The notes: generated from the letters alone by a model not told the origin. A stretch of 40,671 nt of DNA from Nocardiopsis xinjiangensis YIM 90004 (GCF_000341145.1 NZ_ANBE01000029.1:1-40671); one strand, 5' to 3'; counted from the first letter of the stretch, positions 8,166-17,700 are shown. A program made the numbers and translations.

Positions 8166-9602
8166 TCAGCACGCGTTCTCGCCTTCCTCCTCTGCGGTCG
8201 CGCCGTCGAGTTCCTCGGCGATCGCGCCGTCGGCATCGGAGCCGTCCCCGTTGCCGGCGATGCCTTGCCAGTCGGCACCGATGACCAGTTCCAGCGTCTG
8301 GTCCAGGCCTTCGGCCTCCTCGGTCTGGGCCTGGCCGATGTAGTCGGCGAGCAGCTCGGCGGAGGCCTCGTCGCCGGGGGTGTGGTAGACGGTCGTGGCC
8401 TCGGGGAGACGCTCCTGGGGGTTGCCGGTGGAGGCGACGTCGTAGCCGGCCTCGGCCAGGACCGCATCGACCTCGGAGGCCAGCCCCTCGATGTCGGTGT
8501 TGTTGAGCACATCGAGGCTGATGTCGGAGGGTTCGGGACCCTCAGTGCCGTCCTCGGGAGCTTCCTCGCTCCCGCCGGAGCCGGTCATGTCGGCGCCCTC
8601 GTTGATCCTCTCGAAGAGCTCCGCGGCGGGCTGCTCATCGAGGATGATGCGGTTCTCGTCCGCCGGGTGGGCACCGTTGGGCACCGTCACGAACTGGACG
8701 CGGTCGAGGTCGACCTCGCGCATGGCCATGGCGATCTCGCTCATGTTGTCGGCGCTGAGGTCCTCGTCGGTGGTGATGGAATCGGTGACCGCGCCGATGA
8801 AGTTGGTGATGGTCGGGGGGCTGGTCATGACCTCGCTGTCGAGGACCTCGCGCAGCATCGCGCCCATGAACTCCTGCTGGCGTTCGATACGCGACAGGTC
8901 ACTGCCGTCGCCCTGGGCGTAACGCGACCGCACGAACCCGAGGGAGTCCTCACCGTCCAGGGTCTGTTCACCGGCCTCGAGTTCCAGGTGGGCCTTGGGG
9001 TCATCGATGGCTTCGGGGATACACATCTCCACCCCGCCGATGGCGTCGACCATGTCGATGAACCCGACGAAGTCCATCATGAGGAAGTGGTCCAGGTGCA
9101 CGCCGGTGACGTGCTCGACCGCCTTCCACTGGCATCCGACGCCGCCGAAGGTCATCGCGGAGTTGAACATGCCGCTTTGGGCGTCCATACCCTCATATCC
9201 CTCGGCGGGGTCGCATGCGGGCAGGTCCACGAGCAGGTCGCGGGGCAGGTTCACCAGAGTGGCCGCACCGCTGTCGATGTTGACACTGGCGATGAGCATG
9301 GTGTCGGGGCGCTCCCCCTCGGCCTCGCCGTATTCGGCGTTCTCCCCCGAGCGCACGTCCGAGCCGAGGACGAGGATGTTCTTGACCCCCTCCACGTTGT
9401 TGGGACGGTCCCACTGATCGGTGTCGACCTGGGCGGTGCTGATGTTGCCCCACAGGGAGGCGTACCAGCCGTAGGCGCCCAGACTCGCGATGATCGCGAG
9501 CACTGTGACGGCAGTGGCGACCCACTGCCCGGGCGACATTCGGACGGCGTCCAGAGCTCCGGAGGAGCCGGAGGAGAGGCGGGCGGAACGTTTTCCAGCC
9601 AT
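8166..9602 (-). CDS. LytR-CpsA-Psr (LCP) family protein with LytR_C domain, proximal copy
   Basis: A 478-aa paralogue of the next gene with the same plan: membrane anchor (about 25-47), LCP domain (GSDVRSG, ERPDTMLIASVN, NLPRDLLVDLP and VRSR motifs), short acidic Ser/Gly/Glu linker, LytR_C domain and an acidic tail ending in Cys. I chose the ATG at 9602 (MAGKRSARL) because the extension to 9656 does not look like an LCP N-terminus; neither start has a clear Shine-Dalgarno. The pair arose by duplication and probably forms one transcription unit. The linker is shorter than in the other copy. The polymer substrate is unknown, and no teichoic-acid or polysaccharide biosynthesis genes are adjacent. 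Confidence 0.9.
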   Translation of the reverse strand: MAGKRSARLSSGSSGALDAVRMSPGQWVATAVTVLAIIASLGAYGWYASLWGNISTAQVDTDQWDRPNNVEGVKNILVLGSDVRSGENAEYGEAEGERPDTMLIASVNIDSGAATLVNLPRDLLVDLPACDPAEGYEGMDAQSGMFNSAMTFGGVGCQWKAVEHVTGVHLDHFLMMDFVGFIDMVDAIGGVEMCIPEAIDDPKAHLELEAGEQTLDGEDSLGFVRSRYAQGDGSDLSRIERQQEFMGAMLREVLDSEVMTSPPTITNFIGAVTDSITTDEDLSADNMSEIAMAMREVDLDRVQFVTVPNGAHPADENRIILDEQPAAELFERINEGADMTGSGGSEEAPEDGTEGPEPSDISLDVLNNTDIEGLASEVDAVLAEAGYDVASTGNPQERLPEATTVYHTPGDEASAELLADYIGQAQTEEAEGLDQTLELVIGADWQGIAGNGDGSDADGAIAEELDGATAEEEGENAC

Positions 9603-9789
9603 GAGGAGAGGAACTTTCGACGGTGCAATGCCTGGGGAGAGGGGGATCGGGGGCATCGCGTCCGTGGGATCGACGAGGCCCCAGGGAGATGTGATGAACG
9701 GATGCTAACAGCAGGTGGGCTCCAGAACGCACGCCCTCGGTGACGATCGTGACCGTCCCGGAACACCCCCGTGAGGTTGCTTCCGGTCC

Positions 9790-10299
9790 TCAGAAGCGCG
9801 TGGTGACAGTGCCTGCGGCACGATCGTGCAGGCCCCGGGTGTCGCGGTCGTAGACGACCGCGGGAATGACCAGGCACAGCAGCAGAGTGCGTACGGTCAT
9901 GGAGACGAACCAGGGCCAGGAACGCTCCCCGGTGGCGGTGATGCCCACACCGGCGAGGCGGCGGCCCACCGAGGTACCGAAGAGTGTGAGCAACAAGATG
10001 TTCACGGCCGCGAAGACCACGAGAGTGGAGAGCGTGGTGAAGTTGGTCAGCGCCAGGGCCTCGGGTTCACCGCCCCGGTCAGCGGCGAGAGCGAGCTCCT
10101 GGCCGATGAGGCCCACGTTGATGGCGCCCATGACGACGAGGGTGGCGAGGATCCAGTCCAGCGCCAGGCCCACGAGCCGCCGCATCACGCCGGGCACGGA
10201 GCCGGGGCCGCTCTCCGGAAGACCGAGGCGGTTGCCCCGGTACAGGAAGTCGTCATCGGGGTCGGCGGCCGCGGCGCCCGACCGGCTCTCGTCGCTCAT
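9790..10299 (-). CDS. RDD family membrane protein
   Basis: A 169-aa protein with an acidic N-terminus (about 35 residues) and three or four membrane helices. The RDD signature is visible: Arg in MRRLVGL with Asp in ALDWILA near the first helix, and Asp residues in YDRDTRGLHDRAAGT at the C-terminus. The start is ATG 10299, preceded by GAGGAAC five bases upstream; a longer frame to 10440 lacks this. It is divergent from glnA, and M. tuberculosis has an equivalent RDD gene next to glnA1. Some RDD proteins are ion antiporters, but no function can be claimed here. Confidence 0.88.
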   Translation of the reverse strand: MSDESRSGAAAADPDDDFLYRGNRLGLPESGPGSVPGVMRRLVGLALDWILATLVVMGAINVGLIGQELALAADRGGEPEALALTNFTTLSTLVVFAAVNILLLTLFGTSVGRRLAGVGITATGERSWPWFVSMTVRTLLLCLVIPAVVYDRDTRGLHDRAAGTVTTRF

Positions 10300-10626
10300 G
10301 TTCCTCACGTTATCGGCAGGCCGCGGCCGCCCGCGCCGGGGTGAGCAGAGGGAGAGGAAACCCCCTCGAAAAGGGCATGGCGCATGCCACACCGAAGAAC
10401 TCGGAAACACACCGATCCGCCCGCGTGGAAGGGCAACCACAGGATCCGTGCAGGTGAGTTCCGGGACAGCGGAGTCCGTAACATGCGAGAAACAATCGAG
10501 ACATGGAGTGGAAACCGCGCCCTCCTAGCTTCGGATACGAAGCCGGGAGACGGATGCGATCCGAGGACGTCCGCGATGGAGCGGACCCGGCTCCACCGTC
10601 TCAGCTACCTGCACGGAGGTTCCGTT
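10300..10626 (+). promoter_or_regulatory. Divergent RDD/glnA control region with four-element GlnR box at 10478-10515
   Basis: This gene-free stretch holds a GlnR-type operator. GTAAC (10478-10482), GAAAC (10489-10493), GACAT (10500-10504) and GAAAC (10511-10515) are separated by exactly six bases each. The actinobacterial GlnR consensus is a pair of gTnAC-n6-GAAAC units. Three elements match and the third is weak. The box ends 111 bases before the TTG start of glnA. GlnR itself is not encoded here. A strong Shine-Dalgarno GGAGGT is at 10616-10621 next to the glnA start. Confidence 0.75.
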
Positions 10627-12051
10627 TTGTTCAGCAACGTCGGCGAGGTTCTCGCCTACATCCAGAAGGAGGACGTCAAGTTTCTCGACGTCCGGTTCAC
10701 GGACCTGTTCGGTGGCGTGAACCACGTGACCCTGCCCGTCGAGAACGTCGACTCGTCCACGTTCACCGAGGGCCAGATGTTCGACGGTTCCTCGATCCGC
10801 GGATTCCAGGCCATCCACGAGTCCGACATGCTCCTGCTCCCCGATCTGAGTACGGGTGTCCTGGACCCCTTCCGCAAGCACAAGACGCTGAACATGACGT
10901 TCTTCGTGCACGACCCGATCACACTGGACTCCTACAGCCGTGACCCGCGCAACATCGCCCGCAAGGCCGAGGCGTACCTGCGCGGCTCGGGTGTGGCCGA
11001 CACCGCCTTCTTCGGTGCCGAGGCCGAGTTCTACATCTTCGACGACGTCAAATTCGAGACCCGCGCCAACACCGGTTACTACGAGATCGACTCGATCGAG
11101 GGCGCCTGGAACACCGGTTCCACCATCCAGGGCGGCAACCGCGGTTACCGTCCCCGTTACAAGGGCGGGTACTTCCCCGTCGAGCCGGTCGACCACTACA
11201 GCGACCTGCGCTCGGACATGGTCCGCAGCCTCATCGACTCGGGCATGGAGGTCGAACTCCAGCACCACGAGGTCGGCACCGCGGGCCAGGCCGAGATCGG
11301 CATCAAGTTCGGCACCCTGCTCCACCACGCCGACCGCATCCAGCTGTACAAGTACATCGTCAAGAACGTCGCGAACGAGGCCGGCAAGACCGCCACGTTC
11401 ATGCCCAAACCGCTCTTCGGCGACAACGGCTCCGGCATGCACTGCCACCAGAGCCTGTGGAAGGACGGCGAGCCGCTGTTCTTCGACGAGTCCGGCTACG
11501 GCCAGCTCTCCGACATGGCCCGCCACTACATCGGCGGTCTGCTCAAGCACGCCCCGACGCTGCTGGCCTTCACCAACCCCACGGTGAACTCCTTCCACCG
11601 CCTGGTGCCGGGTTACGAGGCCCCGATCAACCTGGTCTACAGCCAGCGCAACCGCTCGGCCTGCATCCGCCTGCCGCTGACCGGGGCCAACCCCAAGGCC
11701 AAGCGCATCGAGTTCCGTGTTCCGGACCCGTCGGCCAACCCCTACCTGGCCTTCTCCGCCATGCTCATGGCCGGCATCGACGGCATCAGGAACAAGATCG
11801 AGCCGCCGGAGCCGATGGACAAGGACCTCTACGAGCTGCCGCCGCAGGAGGCCAAGGCCGTCAAGACGGTGCCCGCATCGCTGGACGAGGCCCTGAACGC
11901 CCTGGAGGCCGACCACGAGTTCCTGCTCGAGGGCGGTGTCTTCACCAAGGACCTCATCGAGACCTACATCGACTACAAGCGCACCGAGGAGATCGACTCC
12001 CTGCGTCTGCGCCCGCACCCGCGTGAGTTCGAGCTCTACTACGACATCTGA
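10627..12051 (+). CDS. glnA: Type I glutamine synthetase (adenylylatable, main form)
   Basis: ATP-dependent amidation of glutamate, the main ammonium-assimilation step; a cytosolic dodecamer. The 474-aa form starts at TTG 10627, supported by a strong GGAGGT just upstream and by the N-terminus [19 protein letters not shown]. Metal and substrate motifs include [32 protein letters not shown] and the Glu-containing [12 protein letters not shown]. The adenylylation site is Tyr402 in DKDLYELPP, and the cognate enzyme GlnE is encoded 0.7 kb downstream. So activity is controlled both by covalent modification and, through the GlnR box, by transcription. Single-gene unit with a hairpin after it; corresponds to M. 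tuberculosis glnA1. Confidence 0.97.
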   Translation: MFSNVGEVLAYIQKEDVKFLDVRFTDLFGGVNHVTLPVENVDSSTFTEGQMFDGSSIRGFQAIHESDMLLLPDLSTGVLDPFRKHKTLNMTFFVHDPITLDSYSRDPRNIARKAEAYLRGSGVADTAFFGAEAEFYIFDDVKFETRANTGYYEIDSIEGAWNTGSTIQGGNRGYRPRYKGGYFPVEPVDHYSDLRSDMVRSLIDSGMEVELQHHEVGTAGQAEIGIKFGTLLHHADRIQLYKYIVKNVANEAGKTATFMPKPLFGDNGSGMHCHQSLWKDGEPLFFDESGYGQLSDMARHYIGGLLKHAPTLLAFTNPTVNSFHRLVPGYEAPINLVYSQRNRSACIRLPLTGANPKAKRIEFRVPDPSANPYLAFSAMLMAGIDGIRNKIEPPEPMDKDLYELPPQEAKAVKTVPASLDEALNALEADHEFLLEGGVFTKDLIETYIDYKRTEEIDSLRLRPHPREFELYYDI

Positions 12052-12076
12052 TCCGGGCGGTCCGTGCGGCTCTGGC

Positions 12077-12117
12077 CGAGGCCATCGACGGCGTTCGTGC
12101 AACCGTCGGTGGCCTCG
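12077..12117 (+). terminator. Hairpin after glnA
   Basis: A 15-bp stem with one G-T pair (12077-12091 with 12103-12117), loop of 11. It lies between convergent glnA and the glutathione peroxidase gene. Confidence 0.6.
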
Positions 12118-12178
12118 ATCGTCTCCAGTGGCCCCAGCGCTTGCCCCGGGGCCGGGCCCTGGCCCCTCCCCGGCCTCG

Positions 12179-12667
12179 TCAGAGGGGCAGCACGGCCTCG
12201 ATCGCCTTGACGACCTCCTCCGATCCGGGCTCGGTCTGCGGGGCGAAACGCGCCGCGACCGTGCCGTCGGGGGCGACGAGGAACTTCTCGAAGTTCCAGC
12301 GCACGTCACCGTTGTGGCCCTCGGCGTCGGCGGTTGAGACCAGCTCGGTGTAGAGCGGGTGGCGGTCGTCGCCGTTGACCTCGACCTTCTCGGTCATCGG
12401 GAAGGTCGCCCCGTAGGTGGTCGAGCAGAAGGTGGAGATCTCCTCGGCGGTTCCGGGTTCCTGGCCCATGAACTGGTTGCACGGCACACCCACGACAGTG
12501 AAGCCGCGGCCTGCGTAGCGCTGCTGCAGCTCTTCCAGAGCCGTGTACTGCGGGGTCAGGCCGCATCTGGAGGCCACGTTGACGACCAGGACGGCCGTGC
12601 CGCGATGGCGGTCCAGCTGTGCGGGGCCGCCGTTGAGGGCACCGATCTCGACGTCGAAGACGGACAT
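12179..12667 (-). CDS. Glutathione peroxidase-family thiol peroxidase
   Basis: A 162-aa thioredoxin-fold peroxidase. The peroxidatic Cys35 is in NVASRCGLTPQY; the other tetrad residues are Gln69 in QFMGQEPG and Trp/Asn in RWNFEKFLV. A second Cys81 in the STFCSTTYG segment sits where thioredoxin-dependent members keep their resolving Cys. Actinobacteria generally lack glutathione, so thioredoxin is the likely reductant (inference). ATG 12667 has AAGGGAG upstream. No signal peptide. The gene is divergent from glnE with a 113-base shared upstream region. Confidence 0.93.
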   Translation of the reverse strand: MSVFDVEIGALNGGPAQLDRHRGTAVLVVNVASRCGLTPQYTALEELQQRYAGRGFTVVGVPCNQFMGQEPGTAEEISTFCSTTYGATFPMTEKVEVNGDDRHPLYTELVSTADAEGHNGDVRWNFEKFLVAPDGTVAARFAPQTEPGSEEVVKAIEAVLPL

Positions 12668-12780
12668 GTCACTCCCTTGGCTGTACGGATTTCGGCACTC
12701 GCAACCGTATGCCGGAGCCGCCCCGGTCCCGCCGCGCGGTCCGGCGCGGGTCCCCGGAGCGGCCCGGCTAACGTGGACGC

Positions 12781-15700
12781 GTGGGCAGGAACGAAAGTAC
12801 CGACATGACAGCAGGCACGCTCGCCAGGCGCGGTTTCAGCGACAGTCCCCGGGCCCTGGGCCTGATGGAGGAGGCCGGGCTCGACGCCCGGGACGACGTC
12901 GCCGTCGTCGACGCCCTGGCGGCGGCCCCCGACCCCGACCAGGCCCTCCTGGGCCTCCTGCGCGTGCTCGAGGTCGACCCCTTCCCCGACGAGGTGCTCA
13001 CGGCTTTGCGGGAGGAACCCGACCTGCGGGCGCGGCTGTGCCACGTCATGGGCACCAGCAGCGCCCTGACCGACCACCTCGTGCGCCACCCCGGTGACTG
13101 GCGCGAGCTGCGCGGCCCGGACGCGGCGCGCTCGCCCGCCCCCGAGGAGGTACGGCGCGGGTTCCTGCACACCGTCGGGGCCGACCCCGACGTGCCCGCG
13201 CCGACCGCCGCCGAGTTCGAGGACGGCTCCAGCCAAGACCTCGAGCACACGTTGCGTGTGGCCTACCGGCGCCGCGTGCTGCGCCTGTCCGGGCGCGATC
13301 TGACGGGCGCGGCGGCTGTGGAGGAGGCCTCCGCGGAACTGGCCGCCCTGGCCGCCGCGCTGTTGGAGGCCTCCCTGGCCGTGGCCCGGGCCGGCCATCC
13401 CGCCGACGCGGCGCTGTGCCGTCTCGCGGTCATCGCCATGGGCAAGTGCGGGGGACGCGAGCTCAATTACGTCAGCGACGTGGACGTGGTCTTCGTGGCC
13501 GAGCCCGCTCAGGACTCCGAGGGTGAGCCCGTGGCCGAGAGTGTGGCGTTGGCGGCCGCGACGCGCCTGGCCACCGAGATGATGCGGGTGCCGTCGGCGA
13601 CCGGCTCCGAGGGAACCCTGTGGGAGGTCGACCCGGCGCTGCGTCCGGAGGGGCGCAACGGCCCCTTGGTGCGTCCGTTGTCGGGACACCTTGCCTACTA
13701 CGAGCGTTGGGCCAAGACGTGGGAGTTCCAGGCGCTGCTCAAGGCCCGTCCGATCGCCGGCGACCCCGACCTGGGCCGCTCCTACATGGAGGCGATCAGC
13801 CCCATGGTGTGGGAGGCCTCGGCGCGCAAGGACTTCGTGGAGGACGTGCAGGCCATGCGGCGGCGCGTGGTCGCGCACATCCCCGCCGGCCAGGGCGAGC
13901 GCGAGTTGAAACTGGGGCCGGGCGGCCTGCGCGACATCGAGTTCTCGGTGCAGCTGCTCCAACTCGTGCACGGCAGAGCCGACGAGCGGCTGCGTTCGGC
14001 CAACACCCTCGAGGCGCTCACAGCGTTGTCGGAGCACGGGTACGTGGGGCGCCAGGACGCGGCCGGGTTGGCAGAGGCGTACCGGTTCCTGCGCCGGGCC
14101 GAGCACGTGTTGCAGTTGGACCGGCTGCGGCGTACGCACCTGATGCCCGACCCGCGCGCGCAGGAGGGGCCCGCGCAGCTACGGCGCCTGGGCCGGGCTC
14201 TGGGGTACAGCGCGAACCCGGTCACGGAGTTGACCGAAGCGCGCAAACAGGTGTCGGCGAAGGTGCGGCGTCTGCACGAGAAGCTCTTCTACCGTCCGCT
14301 GCTCAACGCGGTCGCGCAGCTGCCCGGGGAGGAGGCGCGCCTGACCCCCGGCCAGGCCCGGGCTCGGTTGGAGGCCCTGGGTTTCGCCGATCCGGCGGGG
14401 GCGTTGCGCCACTTGGAGGCGTTGACCACGGGTCTGTCGCGGCGGGCGTCGATCCAGCGGACCTTGTTGCCGGTGATGCTGGGTTGGTTCGCCGACTCCC
14501 CCGATCCCGACTCGGGGCTGTTGGGTTTTCGCCAGGTCAGCGATGCCCTGGGCACGACCCCGTGGTACCTGCGCCTGCTGCGCGACGATGTGCGGGTGGC
14601 CGAACGGATGGCGTGGCTCCTGGGCACGAGCCGGTACGTGACCGAGCTGCTGTTGCGGGCTCCCGACGCGGTAGCGCTGTTCGACGACGACGATGACCTG
14701 GTGCGCCGCACAACCGAGGTGCTCACGGCCGAGGCCGACGCGGCGCTGCGCCGTTACCACACGGACGAGGAGTCGGTGTCGGCGGTGCGGGCCCTGCGCC
14801 GCCGTGAACTGCTGCGTACGGCCGCGGCCGACCTGTTGGGGATGTCCTCGGTGACCGAGGTCGGTTCGGCCCTGACCGACATCGCCCAGGTCACCGTGGA
14901 CGCGGCCCTGAGGGTGGCGTGGTCCCGTGTGGTGGAGGCCGACGGGGGCCAGGAACTCACCCGCGTGTGCGTGGTGGCGATGGGTCGCTTCGGTGGGCAG
15001 GAGCTCACCTACGCCAGCGACGCCGACGTGATGTACGTGCACGACCCGCTCCCGGGGGTGGAGACGGGGTCGGCGTCCAAACAGGCGATGGCGATCGTAC
15101 GCGAGCTGGCGCGGTTGTTGGAGATGCCTGCCGCCGAGCCACCGCTGAAGATCGATACCGACCTGCGTCCGGAGGGCCGCAGCGGTCCGATGGTACGGAC
15201 CCTGGATTCGTACACGGCCTATTACCGTCGCTGGTCGCAGGTGTGGGAGAGCCAGGCGCTGCTGCGGGCCCGCCCCATCGCGGGCGACCGGGAGCTGGGG
15301 GCGGACTTCCTGAAGTTGGTGGACCCGATCCGTTACCCCGACGGCGGCCCGGAGCAGTCGGCGGTGTTGGAGATCCGCAAGCTCAAGGCACGGATGGAGG
15401 CCGAACGGCTCCCGCGCGGGGCCGATCCGACCCTGCACACGAAGCTGGGACGCGGCGGGCTCTCCGACGTGGAGTGGGTGGTCCAGCTCCTGCAGCTCCG
15501 GCACGCCCGTGACCACCCGGACCTGCGCACGACGCGGACGTTGGAGGCGCTGGACCGGCTGGTCGCGCACGGGATGATCGCGGCCGACGACGGTGTGGTG
15601 CTCGAACACGCCTGGCGTCTGGCCTCGCGGGTACGCGGCATGGTCATGCTGGTGCGGGGCCGCAGCGGGGACTCGCTGCCCTCGGACCTGCGGGTACGCG

Positions 15701-15873
15701 GGGCGTTGGCCGAGGCGATGGGTTTCGGTTCCGACGACGGCGACGAGGACAGGGAGGAGCTCGAGCACGGGGTGGCCGGGAGCGAGGGGCCCTCGGAGCA
15801 GCTCACCGACGAGTATCTGCGTTCGACGCGGCGGGCGCGTGCGGTGATGGAGCGTGTCTTCTACGACGACTGA
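12781..15873 (+). CDS. glnE: Bifunctional glutamine synthetase adenylyltransferase/deadenylylase
   Basis: Attaches AMP to, and removes AMP from, the regulatory Tyr of glutamine synthetase. The 1030-aa protein has the expected tandem layout. The N-terminal adenylyl-removing half has the nucleotidyltransferase motif MGKCGGRELNYVSDVDVVF at about residue 219, and the C-terminal adenylyl-transferase half has MGRFGGQELTYASDADVMY at about 730. Both Asp-x-Asp pairs are intact, so both activities look functional. The annotated start is GTG 12781, without a good ribosome site; ATG 12805 is an alternative. Its target Tyr is present in the upstream glnA but absent from the second glnA at 19.9 kb. No glnB or glnD is nearby. 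Confidence 0.97.
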   Translation: MGRNESTDMTAGTLARRGFSDSPRALGLMEEAGLDARDDVAVVDALAAAPDPDQALLGLLRVLEVDPFPDEVLTALREEPDLRARLCHVMGTSSALTDHLVRHPGDWRELRGPDAARSPAPEEVRRGFLHTVGADPDVPAPTAAEFEDGSSQDLEHTLRVAYRRRVLRLSGRDLTGAAAVEEASAELAALAAALLEASLAVARAGHPADAALCRLAVIAMGKCGGRELNYVSDVDVVFVAEPAQDSEGEPVAESVALAAATRLATEMMRVPSATGSEGTLWEVDPALRPEGRNGPLVRPLSGHLAYYERWAKTWEFQALLKARPIAGDPDLGRSYMEAISPMVWEASARKDFVEDVQAMRRRVVAHIPAGQGERELKLGPGGLRDIEFSVQLLQLVHGRADERLRSANTLEALTALSEHGYVGRQDAAGLAEAYRFLRRAEHVLQLDRLRRTHLMPDPRAQEGPAQLRRLGRALGYSANPVTELTEARKQVSAKVRRLHEKLFYRPLLNAVAQLPGEEARLTPGQARARLEALGFADPAGALRHLEALTTGLSRRASIQRTLLPVMLGWFADSPDPDSGLLGFRQVSDALGTTPWYLRLLRDDVRVAERMAWLLGTSRYVTELLLRAPDAVALFDDDDDLVRRTTEVLTAEADAALRRYHTDEESVSAVRALRRRELLRTAAADLLGMSSVTEVGSALTDIAQVTVDAALRVAWSRVVEADGGQELTRVCVVAMGRFGGQELTYASDADVMYVHDPLPGVETGSASKQAMAIVRELARLLEMPAAEPPLKIDTDLRPEGRSGPMVRTLDSYTAYYRRWSQVWESQALLRARPIAGDRELGADFLKLVDPIRYPDGGPEQSAVLEIRKLKARMEAERLPRGADPTLHTKLGRGGLSDVEWVVQLLQLRHARDHPDLRTTRTLEALDRLVAHGMIAADDGVVLEHAWRLASRVRGMVMLVRGRSGDSLPSDLRVRGALAEAMGFGSDDGDEDREELEHGVAGSEGPSEQLTDEYLRSTRRARAVMERVFYDD

Positions 15874-15900
15874 GCCCCGGCGGCCGCGGACCGGCGGTGG

Positions 15901-15931
15901 GGTGGCGCCCCGCGTGTGCGGGGGCGCCACC
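15901..15931. terminator. Bidirectional terminator between glnE and alpha-amylase
   Basis: An 11-bp perfect stem (15901-15911 with 15921-15931) in the convergent gap, so it can serve both genes. Confidence 0.6.
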
Positions 15932-15980
15932 GATGCGGGGGCGGTCCCGTCGGAGACGGGGACGGACCCGGTCTCCGCGG

Positions 15981-17495
15981 TCAGGACACCCGATCGCCGG
16001 TGTGCAGGGCCACGGCGCCGTCCGCGGGCACGGTGGCCTGCACCTGTCCGCCGGAGACGGTGACGGTGCCCGGTCCCGCGGCGTTGGGGTACTCGCCGTC
16101 GGACAGGGAGGTCTCGGCGTCGAGCTCCCATTCGGAACCGTTCGCGTTGAAGGCCGCGAAGCCCTCCTTACCGCGGTCGAAGGCCACTCGGGACTCGCCG
16201 TCGCGGGCCCGCTCTTCCAGCCCGGTACCGGCCGTGGCGGTGCGGAAGGCCGCCATCCCGGCGACCGCCTCGTGGCGGTGGTCGCAGGTCCACCCCGAAG
16301 AGCCGTCGCAGTCGGCGTGCTCGGTGATCGCCCCGGCCGGGTTGCCCTCTTCCACGCCGGTGCTGGGCGGCCCCTGGGCTTCGTTGCCGCCGAAGTCGTA
16401 ACCCGACATCACCTTGGGTGTGCCGTAGGGGTGGGCGAGCATGAACGCGGTGGCCAGGTAGTAGCGCTCACCGTCCTGATGGGTCAGGATCGGCTCGGAG
16501 CGCTGGGTGTCGTGGTTGTCGACGAAGACCACGGCCTCGTCCGAGGTCAGGCCGCCGTGGTCGGGCATCTCGGTGAGGTCGGCGATGGAGCCGTCGGCGA
16601 ACCGGTTGGACAGGTCCCGGTGGTAGTCGAAGTTCGTGATCTGCCCGTGGTCGGTGTAGTCGGTGTAGGGGATGGTGCCGTCGCCGATGACCTCGTGGTA
16701 GACGTGCGGCCGGCCTCCCCCTCCGGGGACGTCGTCGAGCTGGGAGAAGACGGCGTCGATGTGTTCGACCTGCACGTGTTTGGTGGCGTCGACGCGGAAC
16801 CCGCCCACGCCCATGCCGACGAGGCCGTTGAGGTACTGCACGAGGCGGTCCTGGACGTAGGCGCTGCCGGTGTCCAGGTCCGACAGCCCGAGGAGCTCGC
16901 ACTCCTGGACCTGCTGCCGGTCGTTCCAGTCGGTGATCTCGTCGAAGCAGGGGCCGAAGTCGTTCTCCCGGCTGTAGCCGTACTCGCCGTCCCCGTGCAA
17001 GTCGGGGTACTCGTACTTGCTCCATTCGGTGCCGTTGCTGCCGGCGCCGGCCTCGGGCCCGGTCATGTGGTTGATCACGGCGTCGACGTAGATGCGCACG
17101 CCGTTGTCGGCGCACGTGTCGACCATGCCCTGGAAGTCCTCGACGGTGCCGCGCCGGGTGTTGTCCAGCTGGTAGGAGACGGGTTGGTAATCCTGCCACC
17201 AGGGGTATTCGGCGCCCTCGTCGTACTCGACGACGACGTGTTCCTGGGGCGGGGAGACCTGGACCCCGGTGAAGCCTTCGGGGCCGAGGAAACTCTCGCA
17301 CTCGTCGGCGACGGCGTCCCAGGACCATTGGAAGAGGTGGACGAGGGTGCCGTCCTCGGGGGTCTGCTGTAGCTGCGGGGCCTGCGGTTGCGAGGTGGGT
17401 CGGGCCTCGCTCGGGGCGGAGGGGCCCGAGACCGCCGTCAGCCCGGCCCCGAGGACCAGTGCTCCGGCGATCGCGCCGATCCGGAGGGTTCTCAT
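15981..17495 (-). CDS. Secreted alpha-amylase (GH13)
   Basis: Extracellular endo-hydrolysis of starch alpha-1,4 links. The 504-aa precursor starts at ATG 17495 (AAGGAG upstream) with a Sec signal peptide of about 30 residues (basic MRTLRIG, then a long hydrophobic core, ending near SAPSEA). The four GH13 regions are visible in order: DAVINH, GGFRVDATKHV (nucleophile Asp), HEVIGD (acid/base Glu) and FVDNHDTQ (stabilising Asp). A short all-beta domain C follows. The CBM20 starch-binding domain often found at the C-terminus of Streptomyces amylases is missing. An inverted repeat resembling MalR/Reg1 operators lies 57 bases upstream. Confidence 0.95.
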   Translation of the reverse strand: MRTLRIGAIAGALVLGAGLTAVSGPSAPSEARPTSQPQAPQLQQTPEDGTLVHLFQWSWDAVADECESFLGPEGFTGVQVSPPQEHVVVEYDEGAEYPWWQDYQPVSYQLDNTRRGTVEDFQGMVDTCADNGVRIYVDAVINHMTGPEAGAGSNGTEWSKYEYPDLHGDGEYGYSRENDFGPCFDEITDWNDRQQVQECELLGLSDLDTGSAYVQDRLVQYLNGLVGMGVGGFRVDATKHVQVEHIDAVFSQLDDVPGGGGRPHVYHEVIGDGTIPYTDYTDHGQITNFDYHRDLSNRFADGSIADLTEMPDHGGLTSDEAVVFVDNHDTQRSEPILTHQDGERYYLATAFMLAHPYGTPKVMSGYDFGGNEAQGPPSTGVEEGNPAGAITEHADCDGSSGWTCDHRHEAVAGMAAFRTATAGTGLEERARDGESRVAFDRGKEGFAAFNANGSEWELDAETSLSDGEYPNAAGPGTVTVSGGQVQATVPADGAVALHTGDRVS

Positions 17496-17551
17496 CGTGC
17501 GCTCCTTCGGGAGATGGGCGCCGGGGGCGGTACCACCCTCGACGTCGTTTC

Positions 17552-17568
17552 CTTGCATAATTTGCAAG
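17552..17568 (-). promoter_or_regulatory. MalR-like operator upstream of alpha-amylase
   Basis: Perfect inverted repeat CTTGCA-TAATT-TGCAAG. TTGCA/TGCAA elements are typical of Streptomyces maltose-regulator (LacI-family MalR/Reg1) sites at amylase promoters. A further imperfect copy, ATTTGCG, follows at 17570. Repression relieved by maltodextrin is inferred. No malR gene is in the window. Confidence 0.6.
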
Positions 17569-17656
17569 CATTTGCGCGCGAGTGACGAAGATAACAGACC
17601 GATGTGCCTCTGTGAACGGGGGAACACGCGTGGAAATCCACGCAAGCCCACGCAAG

Positions 17657-17700
17657 AAAAACGGGGGTGGCACGGACCTGCGGGTCCGTGCCACCCCCGT
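17657..17700 (-). terminator. Terminator of the small membrane-protein gene
   Basis: Perfect 18-bp stem (17661-17678 with 17683-17700) with loop TGCG. On the minus strand it is followed by TTTTT (17661-17657), a classical intrinsic terminator 42 bases after the stop at 17742. Confidence 0.9.

Noticed and set aside
6495-9743. A 1082-codon open frame on the plus strand over both LCP genes
   Set aside because: Same artefact; the internal repeat in it merely mirrors the duplicated LCP genes on the other strand.
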